The notes under the pieces are model-generated. The model did no database searches, was not told where the DNA came from, and worked only from the letters and a program-made list of their open reading frames with translations. A DNA stretch of 64,000 bases, from NCBI GenBank assembly GCA_010909165.1, contig VJWM01000151.1, forward strand, positions 248,001 through 312,000, given 5' to 3'. Source of the DNA: Anthoceros angustus (lineage: Eukaryota; Streptophyta; Anthocerotopsida; Anthocerotales; Anthocerotaceae). Positions 33,173-46,930 of the stretch are shown one piece after another. The translations under genes and the position numbers were made by a program. Numbering within the stretch: the stretch's first letter is position 1; each line of letters begins with the position of its first letter.

Positions 33173-33421
33173 TGTTAGAATTGCACAAGGCTCGGCCACT
33201 GCAAGCGGCGACATGATCAACACATGTTGCGACACAAGGCAGGTAATGGATGGCACACAAAGCTCCACCGGCTTAGATAGGCTCCACAAGACGATCAATA
33301 GGTGCACAGTGGTATATATATATAGCCCTTAGGCTAGGCAACCATCGAGAGGTAAGCCCTAGACTCGATGCAATATCCTAGTATATTCTAATATACCAGA
33401 GGCAGTAGCAGGATTGAATCT

Positions 33422-34279
33422 CATGTGGACGACGAGCCAGAGCCACGGCGCCGCACGAAGGTGCTCCAGGCAGAGGGCAGAAGCACCTGCTGCGCATTCC
33501 GTATGCCCACAACCTTATCAATTCCCAGGAAGGAACCAGAGTGAATCCATCCCCATCAAGACCAGACACCACACTCCAACACTGAGAATCGACTGAAACA
33601 GACTCACCTACCGCACCCTGGACGCACAAGGCCTGCTCCTGGTTTCCAGAACCTTCCATGTCGAACATTGCCGTAAAAAACGGATCCGGAGACGGCCTTG
33701 TTGCTCGAACCGCAGAGCTGGCTCGGTAGCCATGTCCGCCATAGCCGCCAGGTATTCGGCGATGAAACCATCGGATTCAACCAAACGCTTGATTACTCCA
33801 TTCCTTCCTTCAAACTTTGAAACCGCCTCGTGGAAACTTGAAAGCAACACGACGCAGTTACATACCTACTTATGTGTGTACAGTTGTCGACTTTGCATTC
33901 ATCGTGGCAGTTACCTAAATGGTGGGCCCCACCTCACCTATGGACAAAGCGCCGCCAGACAACGGCAACGCTAAGCAAAGGCTGGTAAGCGAGGGCTCAA
34001 GAAAGGCAGCTAGCATTTTAGGGCCGCAAGAAATGTAAAACAAAGGTAGATCTCTCCCATCGCTAGCAAGATATGTGTGAGGCGCCGATAGTGTCGAGTT
34101 TCCAAGCCTCCTCAAATTTGGCTTTCTTCCTCGTTGGCAAAGATATACATGTGACATGTTAAAGCAACATATATACCCCTACCCTAGATCAACAAATACA
34201 ATAATTAGGGTTTTAGAATTAGTGCCCACCGACCTTTGTGGTCCTATGCAAATAAATCCTTAACAACCGCTGTCTATGC
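33422..34279 (-). other. Flanking segment of the copia array; unrecognised open frame
   Basis: 33422-33640 is shared with 32533-32757. It continues into a minus-strand open frame (33850-33608, about 80 residues) containing SKFEGRNGVIKRLVESDG and EYLAAMADMATEPALRFEQQ, helical and charged. I do not recognise it; it could be an exon of an interrupted host gene. Beyond 33860 I see nothing coding. Confidence 0.4.
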
Positions 34280-34995
34280 TATGCTTGCACGAGTCCTTTC
34301 GTCTGAAAATTTCTTAATTAGGATTTACTTTGTAGAGTCTCGAGACTAGAAACGATGAAAGTGCACAAGTCCTTCTCTCGCAAAACCTCTAAAATGCATG
34401 GAGAGTGCACCACCTCTTGAGGTGACACCATACACTAGTCTTGTTTCACCGAGGCTAGTTGTATGCATAATGTCAATCATCATAGTCATGTTCCTAGTCT
34501 CGCTACATAGGTGGTCACATTGTGATCTCATAATGTGAGCATGCTAAACTACCATGTGTGCACGAGTCCTTCTGAAATTTTTGAGAACGGTGAAGATGCA
34601 CAAGTCCTTTTCTCACAAGAACTCACAAGTCCTTTTCTCACAAGAACTCTAAAAAAACAATGAAAGTTCAAGGACAAACTGCGCCACCTCTTGAGCGGAC
34701 ACCATATAACAGTCTTGCTGTATACATTCCATGCCAGACTACATCTAGCAAGATCTGGAAGCTCAAGGCATAAAGCTTGCCCTACCTTTTGAACTTCAAG
34801 CAAAAAAGCATAAAGTTTGCACCACCTTTGCAACTGACACTATAACTGTCTTGGAACGCAGAGGCCATGAAAGTTATATATTATCAAAATCTCACGAGGT
34901 ATGGAAGTTTTTCCGCACGAAATTACTCTAAAAGAAGATGAAAGGTCAGGGACCGAGATTGCGCCACCTCCCGAGCTGACAGCCGACGCAGAACA
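34280..34995. repeat. Degenerate tandem repeat array
   Basis: About four units of irregular length (100-200 bases) carry the motifs gcacaagtccttctctc, aactctaaaa, gcgccacctcttgag and ctgacaccatata...gtcttg. One stretch (ctcacaagtccttttctcac) is itself doubled at about 34596-34645. It is non-coding. Confidence 0.6.
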
Positions 34996-35478
34996 ATAGT
35001 GTAATTACCCACTGGCACCGGAGCTATCTTGATCTTGTGAGCCCCGGTCGGGGATCGGGGTGGCTCTAGGCCGCTGCAGGGCATCGGAATAGAGGCTTGG
35101 ATACTTGTCGGAGCTGCGGAAGCAGTCGGGATGCGGTTGGCATTCCCCTTATCCGATTTCCATTCCATGACCATCGGAAATCGAGAAGGGAATCGGGATA
35201 TGTTCGGTCTGTCACTTTTTTGGTGGCATGACAGATCTCACACTTTTGGAGACGTATGTGGAGAAAGGAGGGGGCGGAGTTTGAACCCACTACAAGACCT
35301 AGGACAGCTTGAGAATTTCTTGGAATAAATATTTTACTGATATTCGTAACATTTTCAGTGACGAAAAATCATATCCATGTACAAGAAAAACATACATATT
35401 CAATCAACACTTGGATTAAAGCAAAACATGTAAGGTGCGTGACAGTTGGAGAGCGCAGCCAAGGCCGGACGGCGAACT
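34996..35478. other. No gene; 3' flank of the secreted-protein gene
   Basis: The sequence is GC-rich, with gatcggg- and atcggaa-type words in both orientations at about 35045-35195, possibly a worn repeat. The last 100 bases are the likely 3' UTR of the minus-strand gene to the right. Confidence 0.4.
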
Positions 35479-36420
35479 TCAAAGCACAACGGTGGCGGTG
35501 ATGAGGCTCACGAGGCCCGAGTATCGGCAGGTTTTGAGGCTCAGGAGATCGCTGATGTCCAGATTGAGCTGGATGCCCACAGCAGCCGGGTTGCCCCAAG
35601 TGTGAGACTGGCCAGTGCTGGTGGTGATTTTGATGCAGAGCAGCGGGCCTCCGTTTTCGCCCCAAATCGTGACCAACTGAACGACTTTCTCCACGGTTCC
35701 CAGCACCGTGCCGAGCACGCCGGCCACCAGTCCCTGGTTCAGCTTCAAGCTCTGCAAGACAGTCACAGGAAACGATGAGGCTGTTATGAAGTTGTCATGG
35801 CGGACAGTGAGATGGAGCCTGCTGGGGTGGGTTTGGAAATTGGTACTGACGACGTCGGCCGTGCCGAGGTTGAGGAGGCTGCAGCCGGTACTGGGGTGGA
35901 GCGGGAGATCCACGAGGGCCGTCAGCAACGAGCCGGCCGACAACAGGCTGAGATCGGCCCAGAGAAGGTCGATGCAGGCAATGCTGAGTTGGGCATTCAC
36001 GTACACGTTGATCCCTGCCAGGACGGGTTCCACCAGGCCCAGCAGGCCGTCGCCATAGCTCACCTCGCCCGGGTGATGAGTGCCCCAGGTTACTGTCTGG
36101 GTACTCGACAGCAGCTTCCGGTAATGGTTCTGTGCAGCATGTTAATTCACGATAGTCAATAGCCTGGAGCAGGAGTCTGTCAAAATTTACCGTACGAGGG
36201 AATCGGTCATGTGGACGAACCTGGTTGGATGAAGCTTCAGCCACGTTTGCTACAAACGAGCCGAAAATCTGCAGGAATGTAATGCGAGCCGATTCTGTCA
36301 GCAGACTAGACCTTTGCAGCAACCACATGATACAGTGAGTAGTGCCTCACGGAAGTGTAGAATGATGGGTATTGGTCTCACAGCAAGGATGATCAGGATG
36401 GCGGCCGTCTTGGAAGCCAT
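35479..36420 (-). CDS. Predicted small secreted protein, family unknown
   Basis: This is a proposed two-exon gene. Exon 1 (36420-36382) encodes MASKTAAILIILA and ends at a GTGAGA donor. Exon 2 (about 36114-35479) continues LLSSTQTVTWG and stays open for 211 codons to a TGA. The joined start is a good signal peptide, so the product (about 224 residues) should enter the secretory pathway. The mature part is rich in Leu, Val, Thr and Gly with regular alternation, suggesting beta structure. It has four Cys and no membrane helix beyond the signal. I do not recognise a family. The acceptor is not certain: it lacks a strong pyrimidine tract, and an AG 18 bases further on would also keep the frame. 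A TATA box sits about 70 bases upstream of the ATG. Confidence 0.6.
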
Positions 36421-36491
36421 TGTTGCAGAAGTTGTGTTGTGGGACAGGCCTGGAACAGTGGAATGCTTGTATGTAGCAGGAAATGGAACAA

Positions 36492-36497
36492 TTTATA
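36492..36497 (-). promoter_or_regulatory. Candidate TATA box of the secreted-protein gene
   Basis: On the minus strand the context reads cactataaattgttcc. It lies 72-77 bases upstream of the proposed ATG, leaving room for a 5' UTR of roughly 40 bases. Confidence 0.5.
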
Positions 36498-37875
<1,378 letters not shown>

Positions 37876-38840
37876 TTGTGCAATTGCTTGATGTCCTTTT
37901 TGCTTCTCATGGATCATTGTGTCTTCAAGCGCTTGTCTTTCATAGCTCCTAACTTTCTCCAGTAGTTTGGAATCTTGACAAGTTATACACCAATCTGTTT
38001 GTCTTGCTGAGACGATTCTAACGATATCTTTTTTGTTGAATTCTGAAAAGATTTGCGCAAGATACTGACTTCAAACGTTTTCCTACTATAGCATTATTTG
38101 ATATGACATGCCTTTCACGTCTGATTCCTTTCTCCAGTCGTTATGAATCTTGTCACGTTATATACCATTTTGTAGCTCTCAACGAGATGAACAGAACGGT
38201 ATACTTTGTGTATAGTTTTGGTATGAGTTGACAAGGTTTCTGTCTGTAAACGCTTTTTCCACCTTACCATGACTTCTAGATTCAAAGGTTTCTCACTGGT
38301 GTGTTGCTTGATCAGGTACTGGTGTGGTTACGGGCCTGGGGATTACCGTTGGTTTTGATTTGTGCAATTGCTTGATGTCCTTTTTGCTTCTCATGGATCA
38401 TTGTGTCTTCAAGCGCTTGTCTTTCATAGCTCCTAACTTTCTCCAGTAGTTTGGAATCTTGACAACTCATACACCAATCTGTTCGTCTTGCTGAGACGAT
38501 TCTAACGATATCTTTTTTGTTGAATTCTGAAAAGGTTTGCGCAAGATACTGACTTCAAACGTTTTCCTACAATAGCATTATTTGATATGACATGCCTTTC
38601 ACGTCTGATTCCTTTCTCCAGTCGTTATGAATCTTATCATGTTATATACCATTTTGTAGCTCTCAACGAGATGAACAGAATGGTATGCTTTGTGTGTAGT
38701 TTTGATATGAGTTGACAAGGATTCTGTCTGTAAACGCTTTTTCCAACTTACCATGACTTCTAGATTCAAAGGTTTCTCACTGGTGTGTCGCTTGATCAGG
38801 TACTGGTGTGGTTACGGGCCTGAGGATTATTGTTCTACCA
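37876..38840 (+). repeat. Two-copy tandem duplication, 485-base offset
   Basis: The block starting tgtgcaattgcttgatgtcc at 37876 recurs at 38361 and the similarity runs for about 470 bases. The copies differ by scattered substitutions (for example gacaagttatacacc versus gacaactcatacacc), not by CAG/CTG indels, so this one looks like a genuine older duplication. The second copy leads directly into the MULE frame. Confidence 0.8.
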
Positions 38841-39820
38841 TGCAAGCTGTTGTTCAGCATCCTCCTCTCCCTAACAAAAGGCGGTCACGGCTAGCTGCTG
38901 GAGAGAGCATCAAACATGGGTGTCAGGCTAGTTTTACTGTGAAAAGGTTGTATTTGTGGCCATCTGTTGCTCAGATTTTGCTCTATGAAAGTAGACATGT
39001 TGATGTCCGGGGTCTAGTTTGTCATGGTCCATCTTACACAGGCATAGTTCGAGATATTAGAGCCCCACATTTGTCAGCGGAGAAGAAAGCTTGGGTGAGA
39101 CATTGTTTACATTGTCACGTGTCTGTTGATGAGATTTTGCGACGTCATCAACTTTCAGTTGTAGCTAAATGTTGTCCCTCTGTTTTATCAATTCATGAGG
39201 CCCCCTATGTGAAGGTAAGGGATGACTTCCTCACACGGGATGATGTCTACAATATAGCTAGGGAGGTGGAGAAAAATGAGTGGAGGTATCATGAGGACGA
39301 TAACCTTAGTGTAGGGATGTGGATGCAATTACATGCAGGGTATGTGTTTCATAGGTCTGTGGAGGGAGAGCCTTTTGCCTAGGCTTGCAAACATCCTTCA
39401 TGTTGAGATTTAAAGATGGACACAATAACATTTGCTATGGACTCCACTTTTGGAGTAAACAAATATAAGTACCAGCTATTTACTGTCATGGTGTTCGACC
39501 GACATCAGAATGGAATACCAGTTGCATGGGCTCTCACGCAGGAAGCGACCACAAGAGCTTTAGTTCCATGGCTTACTTCTTTACGCTTGAGAGTTCTTCA
39601 GTCAACTCCAGATTGGTTGCCATCCGCATTCTTGGTTGATGATTGTGCTACAGAGATAGGTGCTTTAAGGGAGGTCTGGTCACGGGATGTGCCGATCTTC
39701 TTGTGCTTGTGGCACGTTCGCCGTGCCTGGCTACAAAATTTGTTGAAGAAGGTTAAGAATGTGCACGACAGACAAGCTATGTGGGTTGAGTTAGGTCAAA
39801 CAAGGTCTCCTAAGAAGTAG
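38753..39820 (+). pseudogene. MULE-type transposase fragment
   Basis: The translation GCQASFTVKRLYLWPSVAQI through MWMQLHAGYVFH, followed by MDSTFGVNKYKYQLFTVMVF, FLVDDCATEIGALREVW and LCLWHVRRAWLQNLLKKV, matches the MULE-type transposase of plant SWIM/MULE genes. The Asp of MDSTFG and the DD of VDDCATE are catalytic-core residues. The frame is lost at about 39370 and regained at about 39435: between them the family-like sequence lies in another frame, showing two compensating indels. The C-terminal part, including the SWIM zinc finger, is missing after 39820. It is a dead copy. Confidence 0.75.
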
Positions 39821-42289
39821 AGACGGATCCTCGTCTCTAATTTTGAGGGTGTGAAAACGGGGTTTGTTTCTAAACGCAGTATTAGGCTCTTTTAAAATTC
39901 TACTTAAAATGATGTATGAAGAATGAAGAGTTTTCAAATGAAACCGCATTTCAAGGTTTGTTTACTAATTTTTCCTTTTTTCCTCTATACTATATGACCT
40001 ACCCTTAAAAACACGCAAGATTTGAAGATAACACCGATGTGGGGTCCGCTTTGCACATTTTCACACCAGCCAAGATTTCAATAAGCGCTCACATAAGCGC
40101 TCACATAATAAATAGGAAAGTGTTTAAGCCGCTCACATCAGAATAGGAAAGTGGTGGAACGATTCAACAAATGAAACGACTCGACCGGACATCCGGCGCA
40201 GCGCACACCGCTCAGCCAGGAGTCAAAAGGGTTTTGATTTAAATATCCGGACACGGTAAACGCTACGCACGCGTATGATGCCTCGGTGCTTCGAGCCGAA
40301 TCTCGCCTTCATCGCTGTGGACATGGCGCTGCCTCGCCATTGGCCGTTGAATAGCACGAATGTGTTCACCCCATCGCCTCGCACTCATCCAAAGTGCTTC
40401 GCCCGCGCACAACCGGGTCTTGTTCGATGGGGTTTTGATGCAAAGCCATTCCGCTAATTGCGCACATGCTCCACAACGCGGAGATTTGGAATGGCCGCGC
40501 CTCAAGGATTTGGTTCACCATCATGTCGTGGCACGACAATGTGCCGTCGCAGATATGGGTAAACAAGGAATGAGTAAAAGGATCAGCAAAGGTGGTCATC
40601 CACCCGCTTCGATTTACCAATCACCGCTTCGATTGTCAATGAGCAAATGTTTCAAAGATCCTCCGTGAAGAGTGCCAATGCTCAAACATGAATGCCGGAG
40701 GGCTAGCAAGGCCACGCTCAGTAACGGATAGCACCGGACAGGCGCAAGACCGGCCATCCTGTCGAGGTTGGTGTGCCGTATATGTATGCCTCTACTACAA
40801 GTCAAAGCACAAATCTATTCTTCACGAGTCCAACAAGTAAAACGCAACTATGCTTGTCAATCGTCCTCCACGACATCCCCACCAAACGATTCGATGTTAG
40901 ATATTGTTTCGCTGTCCACCCATGCGCGGGGAGTCCACCGGTGGATCATACTTTGGCCAACGACTCAATGGGAGCTCGCTTCTTCCCCATCATCGTGCCC
41001 AAATGCGAGTGCCGCACCTGTGTCATCGCTCGCACGCTGCCTCGCCCATGACGCTCAGCTTTCTCACCATCCGCCAATGCACCGCACACATCTCCCACAA
41101 CACCAAACATCGTGGGCTCTATCACATCTCCGGATGTGGCTCTCTTGCCGAATGCACGCCGCTGTGAGCCACAAATCGCCTCGCCACCGCTGAGTTCACC
41201 ATCGCCTATGCTAAACGCCTTGGGTCCCGTGATAGCCTCTCGATCTCTCCCACCTCCTCCTCCTCGCTCGCCAAAGGCCCAAATTATTCAACAGAGATCC
41301 ATGAACCGAATCGCCTGGGATCCACGCCTATTGAAATGACATCGCGCCTGCACTTGATAGTCGCAACCATTCCCCGACCTGTGAGCCTCGTGATACCCTG
41401 CCTAAGACCCACTCGCCCATAATCAGATAGCTCAATGAGCTTCTTCAACAACTGATGGGCTTTTGATATGGGCATACCACCTTATCATCTCGTGTTATAA
41501 CACAAATTTATGTTCCATCGCTTTTCTCGAAAAGCAAGATGTCAACCCTTTCCATCTTTCATAACAAATGCAGCAAAGACCGAGAGAGAAATGTTACGGC
41601 TGACAATCCTGCTTGAGGGCGCCTGCCCCCGTGGTGATGTAATCACCTGCATCATACAACTTGTCCGTTCCAGCGGCTTTCACATTGGTTTTGTGCCAGA
41701 AGCATGAACTGACACCTCCTTTACATGTTGCAAGCAATACATCCCGGACCATTGACATATCATCTGGCGAATGCCATCCACTTGTACTCTTCCTTCAGTG
41801 GGTACAGATGAGACAGACGGGACCTTGCCTGGAAAGAATGATTACCCCCCAAAAAACCTGTACACACCTTGGTCCACCTTCTCAACGTCGAAATTGCTTG
41901 TCAAGACACCGTGAAGGATCGACTATCACAACCATTGGCAAGACACCACCACCCAGGATGTTGTTTCATCTTTTGCATCAAAGCCTCCACCCAAGCGAGA
42001 TCCAGCTTCTCACCGCCGCCTCACACAGCTTCCTCCGTGGTTTGCAACACTTGATTGGCAGCTTCAAAGTAGACTCCCAAACTCGTTTGATAGCAATACC
42101 GCCCTTCTACGTCCCGCTTGTATCCGCCTTATTGCAGAAGGTCATTATCGAAGCGACCGCTACTGCCCTTAGCTTTCCACAAACCGGGCAGGGTTCATCC
42201 TCCTCTTCTTCTTCGCTCTCCTCCACAATTGTGCTTCCCTTGTTTCCCTTTGATTTCTTGGCTTTCCCATTGTCGGCACCACCCGCCCG
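39821..42289. other. Repetitive-looking interval, no gene recognised
   Basis: No protein family was recognised on either strand. A small direct repeat (ataagcgctcacataagcgc) is at about 40082. A minus-strand frame at 42379-42107 has an acidic run and CPVCG, suggesting a zinc-binding transposon ORF continuing from the array to its right. Confidence 0.4.
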
Positions 42290-44030
42290 AACTGCTTTGC
42301 CAACAAAAGCTCCTCCTCTCTTCCTTCCTTGCACTTCCCGACGATGGGGACTCGCTTGTACCCTTCTACGATCCAACACAGCCCGCTAGACCTCCGTGAG
42401 CAATCACGGATGGGGAGAACCTCGAGATCGTCTTCTTCGTACCGCCAAGCGCTTCCTTCGTCGCAGAGCCACCTTCGCATCCCGATCGCCTTCCGACTCG
42501 TCCGCAAAATACCATCCGAAATGCCTCATTGTCCTCACCGCCGCCCTCGTGTCCTCGCTGCATCTTAGGCTTCCTTCCCTTTGCCGCGGATGAGTTATGC
42601 GCATGGGGGTCACTAAGTCCGCTGCCCGCCAAAACCCGGACGTCCGGCCGGTCGGGCACATCCGGGCATCACCAGCTGTGCGACACGATGAGACGCAATG
42701 CGCCGGGCTCACCGCCATGACCCATGTATCTTAGCCAACGCCAAACATTTGCGTAATCTTTATTCCTTGATGCTTTCTAAGCAAAGGATTGCTGGGTTGT
42801 TTCTCAACAGTATGCACCGTGGGTTGTTTCAATATTTGCACCGTAGTAAGCATACCATCTTCTCCATTGTCATGCACCACCCTCCGAACTGCTTTCAACA
42901 AAAGCTCCTCCTCTCTTCCTTCCCTTGGACTTCACGATGGGGACTCGCTTGTACCCTTCTACGATCCAACACATTAGACCTCCGTGAGCAATCACGGATG
43001 GGGAGAGAACCTCGAGATCGCCTTCTTCACCGCCGCCAAGGCCCTCTTCGCACCTTCGCATCCCGATCGCCTTCCGACTCGTCCGCAAAATACCATCCGG
43101 AAATGCCTCATTGTCCTCACCGCCGCCCTCGTGTCCTCGCTGCATCTTAGGCTTCCTTCCCTTTGCCGCGGATGAGTTATGCGCATGGGGGTCACTAAGT
43201 CCGCTGCCCGCCAAAACCCGGACGTCCGGCCGGTCGGGCACATCCGGGCATCACCAGCTGTGCGACACGATGAGACGCAATGCGCCGGGCTCACCGCCAT
43301 GACCCATGTATCTTAGCCAACGCCAAACATTTGCGTAATCTTTATTCCTTGATGCTTTCTAAGCAAAGGATTGCTGGGTTGTTTCTCAACAGTATGCACC
43401 GTGGGTTGTTTCAATATTTGCACCGTAGTAAGCATACCATCTTCTCCATTGTCATGCACCACCCTCCGAACTGCTTTCAACAAAAGCTCCTCCTCTCTTC
43501 CTTCCCTTGGACTTCACGATGGGGACTCGCTTGTACCCTTCTACGATCCAACACATTAGACCTCCGTGAGCAATCACGGATGGGGAGAGAACCTCGAGAT
43601 CGCCTTTCTTCACGCCGCCAAGGCCCTCTTCGCACCTTCGCATCCCGATCGCCTTCCGACTCGTCCGCAAAATACCATCCGGAAATGCCTCATTGTCCTC
43701 ACCGCCGCCCTCGTGTCCTCGCTGCATCTGCTAGGCTTCCTTCCGCGCGGATGAGTTATGCGCATGGGGGTCACCAAGTCCGGCTCCAAAACCCGGACGT
43801 CCGGCCGGTCGGGCACATCCGGGCATCACCACCGTGCATGACGATGAGACGCAATGCGCCGGGCTCACCGCCATGACCCATGCATCGCTAGCCAACGCCA
43901 AACATTTGCGTAATCTTTATTCCTGGGATGCTTTCTAAGCAGTGGATTGCTGGGTTGTTTCTCAGCGTATGCACGGTGGGTTGTTTCCCAATATTTGCAC
44001 AGTAGTAAGCATACCATCTTCTCCATTGCT
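42290..44030. repeat. Three tandem copies of a 582-base unit
   Basis: The same landmarks recur at 582-base spacing: cctcattgtcctcaccgccg at about 42524, 43106 and 43688; and gacccatgtatcttagccaa at about 42719 and 43301, with a gacccatgcatcgctagcca variant at 43875. Copies two and three are closest. Differences cluster at short indels, several at CAG/CTG (caccagctgtgcgacacg versus caccaccgtgcatgacg). The unit has minus-strand protein-like frames but no recognised family. Confidence 0.82.
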
Positions 44031-44867
44031 GGGCTGCATCCTTGCAGATGCCCTTGTTGGTTGCTTCTCGCCAGCCTGGTAATTGCTTCGGCGATGAACC
44101 GTGGGTTGCTTCGCACCGCAGATGCATTTCACCGGTACGGTCCACATGCACCGCCACGCCATCGTGAGTATCCCGCCGGCGGATGCACCCCGCCTGGCCG
44201 CCATACCGGGTGGCGACCGGAAGTCGACCGCTTTAGCTCCACTAACGGTTTGCCTCACTCCTTCTAAACAAATTTGGTGTATAACCTTGTGGAACACAAT
44301 GTACCCATCATTGGCTCTCAACCCCGCAGCAGCCTCACGGACACCTCCTACCGGCAAGACACACATCAAAAGTCTTGATCGCACCGAGTAGACGCGAACG
44401 ACATTGGGGTCGTTTCGAAGTGTGGTCGCCTTCTGTGCAGTGAAAATTACGCACTGGTCATTCTTCTCAACGAATCTGTGAATGTAATCGCCCGACATGA
44501 AGACTTTGAATCGGACCGTGGTGCACCCATAATGTACACATACACCATCCAGGGACGCTACGCCTGTGTCTTGTCCGAGATGTCGAATCTGAGAGTGCTC
44601 CATAAACAACTTTCTCAACATATCGATTTCCGCCTTGTAAGGACTTTGAAACGATGCTCGCTGGAGTTGATGTGGTGGGGCGTCACCACCGCCGTGTTCT
44701 CGCATGCCGGGGTCTTGGTCTGGACTCGTAGCGCTTCCATCCGGGCTCGCGAATCAACGGCCTTACGCCGTGCCGTTTTGTCCGCCACTGCACTCCTTCT
44801 CCATCGTGAGCATTGTTCCGCTTCTTCTTTAGAGGGCCATCTGTATAAATTGAGCACCGGTCATCTC
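44031..44867 (-). other. Unrecognised minus-strand transposon-like frame
   Basis: Minus-strand frames from 44857 leftwards are open in two overlapping pieces. They include KEEAEQCSRWRRSAVADKTA, basic and helical, and YKAEIDMLRKLFMEHSQIRH. They probably form the start of the ORF whose later part is the 582-base array. I cannot name it. Confidence 0.35.
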
Positions 44868-46930
44868 AAGGGTCTATGAGCACCTAATCGGAATGCAATG
44901 GTGAATCAAGAGCAAGAAACAACCTCTCCACTGTCGACCCCGATGTCCGGCAATGACACCAACTTCGTGATTTATGTACCACCCCGCCACACTCCTATGG
45001 TTCTCGCATGCGGACAACAATACTATGAGAATGTGCCTCTATACCCGCCAGATTTAATCCATTTTTGGCGCCAAATTCAGTCTTCCCGCGCAATAGACGA
45101 CTGCATGATGGCTCATGGCAACTAGATCGCGGATCGGCATGTGTGGACTGCATGAATCGCGCAGATACTTGCGAAGGTGGTGGCGCATTTTGCCAAGTTT
45201 AGCCGGGTCAGTGGCTCAACTGTCACAACAAGGAATACAACATACTTCCACGAATATTCTGGGTTTTGCCAGCCAAAATCGCCGCCATTTGCATAACATC
45301 CGACGCCTCGATCATGGCAATCATTTGTGGCATTTAACGGTTCACCGCCATGAGTCAGAAGCCGCAAATCTCACATCCGTGTTTATCGACGCCGGTCATT
45401 GCGGTCCAAAGATCCGAGATATTTAGAAGTCACATCTTAGAAACCCCGACGCTATGCGTGTCTTCGACTCGAGCACATTGCGACCATCATCGCTGGCTTG
45501 TCTCGTAGCACGATGGCTAACGACCCAAGCGCAGAGGAGGAGTTCTTTGATTTGGTAAACGATGTAATAGTTCCAATGATGCATCTCGGACATGTGTCCG
45601 AGTCCGAGATAGTGGACTTGGCGCGGTGGCCTCGACAGACTTCCATGTCGACGACCTCGCACCGTGTCGATTCCATCTTAGTAGACATTGCTGCACACCG
45701 AGTTGAACCCCGGACGTCCGGTGATGGCTTGCCCGCAGCACGGGAGCGTAACTGAGCACGACATGGCCTTAGATGAAACGGACCTGCAGGGTGATACATC
45801 AAACGTGGCCGCAAGCGATGGAGATTTGCTCTTGTTTGATCCTGGATGGACACCAGAACGGGCCAATGGGATCAAGAAGAAATCGCGGCCCATGTGGACC
45901 GGGTGGCCCGCGCCCGGCTGGCCATCTGATAATTGAGCAAGTGTGTCTCAAGGGTCTATGAGCACCTAATCGGAATGCAATGGTGAATCAAGAGCAAGAA
46001 ACAACCTCTCCACTCCCCGGCGTCCCAAGACACCAACTTCGTGACGATGTACCACCCCGCCAACACACTCCTATGGTTCTCGCGGACAACAATACTATGA
46101 GAATGTGCCTCTATACCCGCCAGATTTAATCCATTTTGGCGCCAAATTCAGTCTTCCCGCACAGACGAATCGCATGATGGCTCATGGCAACTAGATCGTG
46201 ATCGCATGTGCAGACTCGCATGAATCGCGCAGACGGTCGAAATTGCAAAGGTGGTGGCGCGCATTTTGCCAAGTTTAGCTCCGGGCTCAACTGTCACAAC
46301 AAGGAATACAAGATACTTCCACAATATTCGGTTTTGCCACCGCCAAAATCGCCATTTGCATAACATCCGACGCCTCGATGGCAATCATTTGTGGCATTTA
46401 ACGGTCTATGAGCCGCAAATCTCACATCCGTGTTTATCGACGCCGGTCATTGCGGTCCAAAGATCCGAGATATTTAGTAGTCACATCTTAGAAACCCCGA
46501 CGCTATGTCTTCGACTCGAGCATTGCGACCATCATCTGGCTTGTCTCGTAGCACGCGATGGCTAACGACCTAAGCGCAGAGGAGGAGTTCTTTGATTTGG
46601 TAAACGATGTAATAGTTCCAATGATGCGGATCTCGACATGTGTCCGAGTCCGAGATAGTGGACTTGGCGGCGTGGCCTCGACAGACTTCCATGTCGAACC
46701 TCGCACCGTGTCGATTCCATCTTAGTAGACATTGCCGCATGCACCGAGTTGAACCCCGGACGTCCGGTGATGGCTTGCCCGCAGCACGGGAGCGTAACTG
46801 AGCACGACATGGCCTTAGATGAAACGGACTGCAGGGTGATACATCGGACGTGGCCGCAAGCGATGGAGATTTGCTCTGTTTGATCCTCGGATGGACACGA
46901 ACGGGCCAAAGGGATCAAGAAGAAATCGCG
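44868..46930 (+). repeat. Two tandem copies of an approximately 1.08-kb unit
   Basis: caagggtctatgagcaccta starts the units at about 44868 and 45949. The second copy is about 50-100 bases shorter through many small deletions. Plus-strand frames in each contain EEEFFDLVNDVIVPMM and RANGIKKKSR-like text of unknown family. Differences include gactgcatg versus gactcgcatg and gccagcc versus gccaccgcc, both at CAG/CTG. Confidence 0.8.

Larger units (their letters stand above)
27607..33421 (-). mobile_element. Tandem array of small copia-type elements sharing LTRs
   Basis: Five copies of one LTR lie in the same orientation at 27607-27881, 29208-29476, 30756-31014, 32280-32532 and 33173-33421. The full-length LTR is about 260-275 bases, begins TGTTAG and ends TCTAACA; the last two lack the final bases. 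Read on the minus strand, each LTR is followed by a primer binding site starting TGGTATC (initiator Met-tRNA type). The internal region ends in a purine tract (AAGGGGGAG at 27882-27890, reversed) against the next LTR. Internal regions are about 1.33, 1.28, 1.27 and 0.64 kb. The second and third units are nearly identical. The fourth has a foreign 225-base segment in place of RNase H. Adjacent units share an LTR, the pattern of LTR-LTR recombination, or of a misassembled repeat. Confidence 0.85.
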
